This document shows positions 58,612-64,000 of a DNA stretch of 64,000 nucleotides, one piece after another (position 1 is the first letter of the stretch; each line of letters starts with the position of its first letter). Both the position numbers and the translations under genes were made by a program. The notes beneath the pieces are model-generated. The model saw nothing but the letters and a program-made list of their open reading frames with translations, was not told where the DNA came from and ran no database searches. Origin of the DNA: Noviluteimonas caseinilytica (GTDB taxonomy: Bacteria > Pseudomonadota > Gammaproteobacteria > Xanthomonadales > Xanthomonadaceae); contig NZ_AP024545.1 in assembly GCF_018406605.1 (NCBI RefSeq), forward strand, positions 2,666,001 to 2,730,000. Direction: 5' to 3'.

Positions 58612-60653
58612 TGGTTCGCTCCCAGCGTCGTGTGCGCGGTCCGTGCCGTGACCACCAGGACACCGGGCGTCCATCCTCCAGCGCCGTTGTCCTGCAGGCG
58701 CACCTGGTAATTCGGGCGCACCGCGGCCGGGATGTCGTCCGTCCATGCAACCGCCTGGTTGCACAACGCACTGCCCACGAGCGGCGTGGCCGTCGTCGCG
58801 CTCAGCGCCAGGCTGCCGCCCGTGAGCAGGTTGGCGGCACCGGTCACGTGGTGCGCGACGTTGGCGCCGGGATACGTGAACTCGTCGAGCTCGACTTCGT
58901 TGTCGCCATACCCGGGGGTCGGATAGCCGCCCCACAACGGTTGGTTCCAGTTGTTCGTGACGAAGTTGCGGCGCAACTCGATCTGCTCGCCCTTGTAGGT
59001 GTTCCAGTGGAAGGGCTGTGCGTTCGTCAGCGTGCCGGTGGCGCTGGTGACCTGCACGGCGTTGTTGACGGCGACGTAGCGCCCCCAGAATGCCTCGGGC
59101 GTGCGCCGTCGGATCACGCCGTAGTCCTTGCCGTTGGCGATCATGTGGAAGTCGACGTTGTTGGCGTCCAGCACCAGGTGGCCGTCGTAGAAGTCCCACG
59201 AGTTGGCGTTGTCCAGGCAGCAGGAGAACAACGTCGCGGCGCCCGCGCTGGTGTTCTTGTTCAACTCGGTCAGCACGGTGTTGAAGTAGAACCACAACTT
59301 GCCGCGGCGTCCGTCGATCGGGCTGTTGTCCGAGCCGAAGTGCACCATCGAGGCGCCCATCGTCTGCACGTGCACCTTCGAATCGCGGCGGAAGATGTTG
59401 CCGTACATGTAGCTGCCGGCGTCGTACTTCTCCCAGTCGCGTTCCATCTGCGCGCGCAGCGCCGGCGTCACTGACCCCGGGCTCTGGTCGGCCAGCAGGT
59501 TGAAGAACCACGGGAACACCGACGGCCGGAAGTCCTCGATGTCGATCAGGTCGATCGTGTGCGCACCGTTCTCGAAGTAGTTGTAGCGCACCAGTTCGCC
59601 GACGGTGCGCATCTTCAGGTCGTTGCCGTTGGAGGCCTCGTCGTTGTCGATGGTGCCGCTGCCGTCGATGTCGTAGCGGATCGGGTTGCCGAAGTAGTTG
59701 TACTGGACGACGAAGTTGACGCCCTGGATGTAGGCCTGGTGCACGTTGTAGTCGTCGACCAGCCCGTTGTCGTGGAACCAGTTGGCCTCCAGCAGGAAGT
59801 TGCGCGTGAGGTAATGGTCGCCGCCGTAGTCCAGGCCGCGGCTGATCACGTAGACGCCCACCGGGCAGAACGCGAACTCGTTGTCGCGCAGGGTGACGTT
59901 CTGCGCGCGCGACACGTACAGGCACCCGGTGTGCGTGTTGTACAGGTGCGACAGGTTGTCCATGCCGATGTAGCCGGCCGCGTGGCTGGCGCCGGAGTAG
60001 GGCGGCAGCATCGCGCCGGTCAGGTTGAGGCCTTCGACCGCGATGTTCCGGATCCCGCTGTCGCGCGCGATGGCCACGATGCCGCGGTTGACCGTCGAAT
60101 ACTCCTCGGCCGGCGTGCCGATCAGGCTTTGCAGCGCGCTGCTGTTGCGCACGCGCGCGCCGATGCCGTTGATCTTCGGGCGCGCGCCGTTGGCGTCGCG
60201 CACGCCGCACACCTTGATGTCGCTGGTGACGATGAAGATGCGCTCGTTGTACGGCGTCGACTTTGGCAGCACGCGCACCATCGTGTGCGGCGACAGCGAT
60301 TCCCACGGCACGTTGGCCAGGCTGGTGATCGCAGCGCCAGGCCCGACGTCGATGACGGTGGTGTTGAAGTTGGCGTTGTCGGGATCGGCGGGATCGCAGT
60401 TCGCGAGCGTGCGCGACTCGCGCAGGCCCGGGAAATCCTGGCCGGTGAAGCCGGTGGGCACGACCGGGACGGGCGCCTGGTTGCGGCCGGTGCGCATCGT
60501 GCGCGAGGGCTTGGCGGCGGTGGCCACGGCGCTGGCCGTCGCGGGCGTGGGTGTTTTCGGTTGCGCGCGCTGCGCCGGTTTGGCGTTGCAGGCCGCCAGC
60601 AATGCAGCGCTGGCCAGCACGGCGGCCAGCGATTTTGCGATAGACGCGTTCAC
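58602..60653 (-). CDS. Large lipoprotein with parallel beta-helix-like repeats
   Basis: A 683-residue protein from GTG 60653 (GGGAG upstream). Lipobox LLAACNA, a linker containing RTMRTGRNQA (shared with the following gene), and a body with repeats such as VTSDIKVCGV, IRNIAVEGLNLTGAM, NVTLRDNEFAFCPVGVYV and FLLEANWFHDNG, typical of right-handed beta-helix (polysaccharide lyase-like) proteins. No active site visible. The stop overlaps the next gene, so they form one transcription unit. The shared N-terminal linker suggests duplication and joint function. Confidence 0.75.
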   Translation of the reverse strand: MNASIAKSLAAVLASAALLAACNAKPAQRAQPKTPTPATASAVATAAKPSRTMRTGRNQAPVPVVPTGFTGQDFPGLRESRTLANCDPADPDNANFNTTVIDVGPGAAITSLANVPWESLSPHTMVRVLPKSTPYNERIFIVTSDIKVCGVRDANGARPKINGIGARVRNSSALQSLIGTPAEEYSTVNRGIVAIARDSGIRNIAVEGLNLTGAMLPPYSGASHAAGYIGMDNLSHLYNTHTGCLYVSRAQNVTLRDNEFAFCPVGVYVISRGLDYGGDHYLTRNFLLEANWFHDNGLVDDYNVHQAYIQGVNFVVQYNYFGNPIRYDIDGSGTIDNDEASNGNDLKMRTVGELVRYNYFENGAHTIDLIDIEDFRPSVFPWFFNLLADQSPGSVTPALRAQMERDWEKYDAGSYMYGNIFRRDSKVHVQTMGASMVHFGSDNSPIDGRRGKLWFYFNTVLTELNKNTSAGAATLFSCCLDNANSWDFYDGHLVLDANNVDFHMIANGKDYGVIRRRTPEAFWGRYVAVNNAVQVTSATGTLTNAQPFHWNTYKGEQIELRRNFVTNNWNQPLWGGYPTPGYGDNEVELDEFTYPGANVAHHVTGAANLLTGGSLALSATTATPLVGSALCNQAVAWTDDIPAAVRPNYQVRLQDNGAGGWTPGVLVVTARTAHTTLGANQCN

Positions 60654-61008
60654 GTGACGCTCCCCGTAGGCAATGGATGTCGTGCGACTCGCCCCGATCC
60701 GTGGCTTGCGCCAAGGGCGATTCGTTTGCTCGACACCATCGGCCCCACGGCAGACACGCACGCCGTCGATGGTCTGGCGCGGATGCAGGCCGCCAGCGGG
60801 GGGGATTCTCTCCAGATCGGCACGACAAGGAAAGCCGCGCGATGCGCAAGTTGCGATGCAATGCACAGGTGGACGCAATCGGGTAGGCGTCCGGTTGACG
60901 CGGGGTGTCAGCTAGCGACGCGCAAGGTCGCGGTGTCGGGTGCGGGGCGTTCGGGAAGTCCGTTGCGTTAGGCTGTCGCGTCGGCGCGTGCCGCCAGGGG
61001 AGAGGTCC
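60654..61008. other. Intergenic region with no supported gene
   Basis: I find no coding signal here. It should contain the promoter of the minus-strand lipoprotein operon and that of the plus-strand gene at 61009, but no clear consensus is visible. Confidence 0.6.
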
Positions 61009-61374
61009 GTGGGCTACAAGAGCTGGGTGCTGATCGCGCTGGCGGTCGTTGGATTCGCGTCGGGCGCGGTGGATCAGTATTTCTATCCGGGCCAATTCAT
61101 GCCGCCTTCGACGCTGGCGGCCACGCTGGTCGGCGTGGTGCTGATGTTCGCCTGGTATCGCCTCGATGCGAACCAGCGCGGGATTGGGCGCACGCCGTTC
61201 CTCGACGTCGGCGTCGTGCTCCTGGCGATCGTCGCGTTGCCCATCTATTTCTTCCGTTCGCGCGGCGCCAAGGGCGGCTTCGTCGCCAGTGCGGTTTTTC
61301 TGGTGGCGATGATCGGCTACGGCGTGCTCGGGATCGCGGGGCAATACGCGACGTATTACGGGCTGCAGGCTTGA
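61009..61374 (+). CDS. Small membrane protein
   Basis: A 121-residue protein starting at GTG 61009 with GGGGAGAGG upstream. Four TM helices (WVLIALAVVGFASGAVD, LAATLVGVVLMFAWY, FLDVGVVLLAIVALPIYFF, GFVASAVFLVAMIGYGVLG). Not recognised. Confidence 0.7.
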   Translation: MGYKSWVLIALAVVGFASGAVDQYFYPGQFMPPSTLAATLVGVVLMFAWYRLDANQRGIGRTPFLDVGVVLLAIVALPIYFFRSRGAKGGFVASAVFLVAMIGYGVLGIAGQYATYYGLQA

Positions 61375-61469
61375 GGCGTAGTCGCTTCCACTGATGAGCA
61401 TGGCGCGCGCTTCGGCGCGTCGGCGGCGGTAAGATCTCGCCGCCTGTCCGACCTGCAGGAATCCTCCCC

Positions 61470-62273
61470 ATGTCCGCAAGATTGGTTGTCCTGCTTGTCG
61501 CCCTGATCGCCGTCGGCAGTGCCACGGCACAAACGGCCCCGAAACCCGCGCCGACGAAAGTCATGATCGTCGGCACGTTCCACCTGGACAATCCGGGGCG
61601 CGATGTCTTCAACGTGCAGGTCGACGACGTGCTGGCAAAGAAGCGCCAGGCGGAACTGGCCGACGTCGCCGCGTCACTCGCGAAGTTCGCGCCGACCGAA
61701 GTCATGGTGGAGTGGCCGTCGGCCACGACCGACGAGCAGTACGCAAGCTTCCGCGCCGACAAGCTGCCGCCTTCGCGCAACGAGGTCGTGCAACTGGGCT
61801 TCCGCCTGGCGGCGCTGCGCAAGCTGCCGCGCGTGCATGGCATCGATGCGCCGGGCGAATTCCCGTTCGATCCGGTCAAGGACTACGCGAAGACCCACGC
61901 CATGTCGCCGCGCCTGGACGCCGCATTGGCCGGCGCCGGCAAGGAAGTGCAGGTGCTCAGCCAGCGCGTGCGCGAGGGCAGCATCGGCTCGGTGCTGCGC
62001 TACATGAACGCGCCCCCGCGCGCGCTCAAGAACCATGGCTTCTACATGGACATGCTGCGCTACGGCGACGGCGACACGCAGCCCGGCGCCCGCCTGGTCG
62101 GTGCGTGGTATGCGCGCAACCTCGCGATCTGCGCGCGGCTGCTGCAGGCGCTGCCGGAAGGCGGGCGCGCGGTGGTGTTCTTCGGCGAAGGGCACGCGTA
62201 TCTGTTGCGCCAGTGCATCGTGGAAACGCCGGGCGTCGAGCTGGTCGAGGCGAACGATTACTTGCCGAAGTAG
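61470..62273 (+). CDS. DUF5694-family secreted protein
   Basis: A 267-residue protein with signal peptide ending VGSATAQ. Conserved pattern: VMIVGTFHLDNPGRDVFN, FAPTEVMVEWPSATTDEQY, and VVFFGEGHAYLLRQCI; these match DUF5694 proteins, which share short motifs (GTFHL, E, GxGH) with TraB/ChaN-type folds that bind metal. Possible metalloprotein or protease-like function, unproven. Confidence 0.85.
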   Translation: MSARLVVLLVALIAVGSATAQTAPKPAPTKVMIVGTFHLDNPGRDVFNVQVDDVLAKKRQAELADVAASLAKFAPTEVMVEWPSATTDEQYASFRADKLPPSRNEVVQLGFRLAALRKLPRVHGIDAPGEFPFDPVKDYAKTHAMSPRLDAALAGAGKEVQVLSQRVREGSIGSVLRYMNAPPRALKNHGFYMDMLRYGDGDTQPGARLVGAWYARNLAICARLLQALPEGGRAVVFFGEGHAYLLRQCIVETPGVELVEANDYLPK

Positions 62274-62338
62274 GTCGCCCGAGCGACCGGGCGATCGGCG
62301 CGGTAATGTGTCGGCCAGTCAACGCAAGGACGCAAGCG

Positions 62339-62422
62339 ATGCGACCCGCCCAGAAACAGGTTGCGGCAATGGCCCTTCTCGTGGTCTGCCTCGTCAACGC
62401 ATGGAGCGCAGGGGCACTGTGA
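62339..62422 (+). CDS. 27-residue leader or micro-protein upstream of membrane gene
   Basis: ATG 62339 with AAGGA upstream; encodes a short basic N terminus and one hydrophobic stretch (VAAMALLVVCLVNAWSAGAL), ending in a TGA that overlaps the GTG start of the next gene (GTGA). It is too short for a length-filtered ORF list. It may be a small membrane protein or a translational coupling leader. Confidence 0.45.
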   Translation: MRPAQKQVAAMALLVVCLVNAWSAGAL

Positions 62423-62751
62423 CGAAAGAAGAGTTCGTGCTGTTGCTCGCCTGGCTGCTGGGGCCGCCGATGCTCGTTGGCTCGTTCTTCCTTGTTTGGG
62501 CCCTGCGTCGCGGTGGTCGCCGGGCGCTGGGGCGCGAGGTCCTTGCGTGGTTCCTGTTGCTGGCGCTGTCGGCGCTCTTCGCCTTCGGGATGGTCGTCGT
62601 GGAGCTAGGTTCGCTGGGGTACTACCTCCGCGCTCGCGACGCCCCGTTCTTGTGGGCGCCCTTCGCGTTCCTCGCCGTCGCGCTGGCGCTTCCCGTTGCG
62701 GTGTGGTGGGGACGTCGTGCGCCCCCTTCGACTCTGCCTAGGCCGCATTGA
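62419..62751 (+). CDS. Small membrane protein
   Basis: A 110-residue protein with GTG start 62419 (AGGGG upstream). Three TM helices (FVLLLAWLLGPPMLVGSFFL, LAWFLLLALSALFAFGMVV, LWAPFAFLAVALALPVAVW). Coupled to the leader ORF. The end overlaps the convergent GST gene by 14 bp. Not recognised. Confidence 0.65.
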   Translation: MTKEEFVLLLAWLLGPPMLVGSFFLVWALRRGGRRALGREVLAWFLLLALSALFAFGMVVVELGSLGYYLRARDAPFLWAPFAFLAVALALPVAVWWGRRAPPSTLPRPH

Positions 62752-63376
62752 TCGCCAACTGCGCCGCAAACGCCCGCTGGTACGCCGGCCGCGCTTCCCC
62801 GCGCGCGACATACGCCGCCAGGGTCGGGAATTCGTCCAGCAACCCGGACGGCCGCACGCGCAGCAGCACCGACACCATCATCAGGTCGCCGGCGCTGAAC
62901 GCACCGTCGAGCCACTCGGATTCGCCGAGGCGCGCCGACAACCGGCGCAAGCGTTCGCGGATCCGATCCTGCACCAGCGGCAGCCGGTCCTTCGCCCACG
63001 GCTTGTCGCCTTCCTGGAACTTTGCGATCGACAGCTCGAGGATCGGCGGTTCGATCGTGTTGACCGCGGCGAACATCCAGGTGATGGCGCGCGCCCGCGC
63101 GTTGGCGTCGGCCGGCAACAGGCCCGCGTGCTGTTCGGCGAGATGAAAAACGATCGAACCCGTTTCGAACAGCGCAAGGTCGCCGTCCTCGAACGTGGGA
63201 ATCTGGCCGAAGGGATGCACGCGCAGGTGCGCGGGTTCCTTCATCGCCTGGAACGACACCAGCCGCACGTCGTAGGGCTGACCGGTTTCTTCGAGCGCCC
63301 AGCGCACGCGCGTGTCGCGCGCGAGGCCCTTGCCGCCGTCGGGCGAGCGTTCGAAGGCGGTGATGGTGATGGTCAT
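62738..63376 (-). CDS. Glutathione S-transferase family protein
   Basis: A 212-residue GST: N-terminal thioredoxin-like domain (VRWALEETGQPYDVRLVSF, PFGQIPTFEDGDLALFETGSI with the cis-Pro and glutathione contact region) and C-terminal helical domain (GESEWLDGAFSAGDLMMVSV). ATG 63376 was preferred over an upstream ATG at 63478. Confidence 0.9.
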   Translation of the reverse strand: MTITITAFERSPDGGKGLARDTRVRWALEETGQPYDVRLVSFQAMKEPAHLRVHPFGQIPTFEDGDLALFETGSIVFHLAEQHAGLLPADANARARAITWMFAAVNTIEPPILELSIAKFQEGDKPWAKDRLPLVQDRIRERLRRLSARLGESEWLDGAFSAGDLMMVSVLLRVRPSGLLDEFPTLAAYVARGEARPAYQRAFAAQLAINAA

Positions 63377-63443
63377 CGTGGCGCGCTCCTGGGGGTTCCA
63401 TCCATGACGACGAATGACGAAGGCCGGAATCGACACGGTCCGG

Positions 63444-63638
63444 TCATTTCTCCTTGCGCAGGGCCACGACCAGGGCAAACACCGCGGCCCCGATGGAAAA
63501 GGGCTGCGCGTCGAGGAAATTGGCGGCTGACCACGTGGGCAACCCGGTGTAGCGCGGGTTCCTCACCATGCAGGCGAACAGCGCCGCGCAGTAGAAAACG
63601 AACACGCCGAAAAGCACCCAGCCCCATTCCTTCCGCAT
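63444..63638 (-). CDS. Small membrane protein
   Basis: A 64-residue protein with two TM helices (WGWVLFGVFVFYCAALFACMV and FSIGAAVFALVVALR) and a short Trp/Pro-rich segment (PRYTGLPTWSAANF). ATG at 63638 is preferred over the ATG at 63677 for lack of conserved upstream residues. Not recognised. Confidence 0.55.
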   Translation of the reverse strand: MRKEWGWVLFGVFVFYCAALFACMVRNPRYTGLPTWSAANFLDAQPFSIGAAVFALVVALRKEK

Positions 63639-63682
63639 CGTTCGATCCCGTCCAGGGAAAGCCGGATGATAGGTCACGCCCT

Positions 63683-64000
63683 CTACGCAGCAGGCGCGGC
63701 TCGGGACACGATATCCAGCGCCACCGCCTCCGCCGTGCGAATGCCATCCACGCCGGCCGACAGGATGCCGCCCGCGTAACCCGCGCCTTCGCCCGCCGGG
63801 AACAACCCGCGCGTATTCAAGCTGTGCCCGTCCTCGCCGCGCGTCACGCGCACCGGGGACGACGTGCGGGTCTCGACGCCGGTCAGCACTGCATCCTGCA
63901 TCGCGAACCCGCGGATCTGCCTGTCGAACGCCGGCAGCGCTTCGCGGATCGCCGCGATCGCGTACTCGGGCAGCGAGGGCGCAAGATCCCCCAACCGCAC
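63683..64000 (-). CDS. FAD-dependent oxidoreductase, C-terminal part (cut by right edge)
   Basis: The visible 105 residues are the C-terminal end of a predicted flavoprotein of the COG2509 type: AFDRQIRGFAMQDAVLTGVE, TSSPVRVTRGEDGHSLNTRG and LFPAGEGAGYAGGILSAGVDG (FAD-binding GxGxxGG-like turn). The N-terminal dinucleotide-binding half lies beyond the window. The frame is open at base 64000, so any start seen inside is not the true one. Confidence 0.82.
   Translation of the reverse strand: MRLGDLAPSLPEYAIAAIREALPAFDRQIRGFAMQDAVLTGVETRTSSPVRVTRGEDGHSLNTRGLFPAGEGAGYAGGILSAGVDGIRTAEAVALDIVSRAAPAA

Noticed and set aside
58612..61530. N-terminal two thirds of a 1481-codon minus-strand open frame
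   Set aside because: Only the C-terminal part from about 58611 is real (beta-helix lipoprotein); upstream it is an out-of-frame shadow of the large lipoprotein gene.

Overview
The window is a high-GC stretch of a gammaproteobacterial chromosome, most likely from the Xanthomonadaceae/Lysobacteraceae (Lysobacter- or Luteimonas-like). The pointers are the very high G+C third positions, the lipid A/Kdo operon msbA-lpxK-kdsB, the order uvrC-pgsA-tRNA-Gly(GCC)-tRNA-Cys(GCA) followed a few kilobases later by tRNA-Leu(UAA), and many frequent GTG/TTG starts. The genus assignment is inference.

Layout. 1-7375: LPS export and synthesis (msbA cut by the left edge, lpxK, kdsB, joined by 4-bp overlaps), an NHL-repeat/thioredoxin-like protein, uvrC and pgsA. 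7362-7693: two tRNA genes with a promoter inside the end of pgsA and two intrinsic terminators. 7693-11762: a secreted protein, an M14 peptidase, a glycerophosphodiester phosphodiesterase, a TerC-type transporter and an OB-fold membrane protein, then tRNA-Leu(UAA).

11908-22216 is an integrated element of about 10.3 kb. It is bounded by a 57-bp direct repeat: the 3' part of tRNA-Leu on the left and a copy at 22160-22216 on the right. It carries a tyrosine integrase, small unknown genes, a helix-turn-helix/excisionase-like protein, a replication-initiator-like protein followed by three iteron-like repeats, a small zinc-finger protein missing from length-filtered ORF lists, a lone HK97-type major capsid protein, a glycine-rich possible structural protein and, at the distal end, a TIGR02391-family gene. 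No terminase, portal, head protease, tail-assembly or lysis gene was recognised. It looks like a minimal capsid-bearing element, either a phage-satellite-like island or a remnant, and is the most interesting object here.

22379-35016: a PHB-depolymerase-type esterase, a beta-propeller secreted protein, a five-gene archaic (Csu/SCPU-type) chaperone-usher pilus operon with a perfect TGTGA-N6-TCACA (CRP/Clp) box upstream and a strong hairpin between the first pilin gene and the chaperone gene, a Calx-beta secreted protein and DNA ligase D. 35093-43974: a tiny charged protein, a YedK/HMCES-type SRAP protein, a 1178-residue inverse-autotransporter adhesin with near-identical 621-bp tandem repeats, a UDP-sugar dehydrogenase, a GltS-like FMN protein and a YihY/BrkB protein.

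44052-54708: a secreted protein with three internal Cys repeats, a GNAT enzyme, a response regulator and a sensor kinase whose ATP-binding domain looks degenerate, divergent from an LTA-synthase-like phosphoglycerol transferase, PAP2 phosphatase and a membrane protein, then assorted envelope, ArsC and zinc-ribbon genes. 54799-64000: an alpha/beta hydrolase and a secreted beta-helix lipoprotein that are each interrupted by a one-base homopolymer frameshift, a paired large lipoprotein, a cupin, a DUF5694 protein, a GST and the C-terminal end of an FAD-dependent oxidoreductase at the right edge. Apart from the island, the window reads as ordinary chromosome rich in cell-envelope and surface-adhesion functions.
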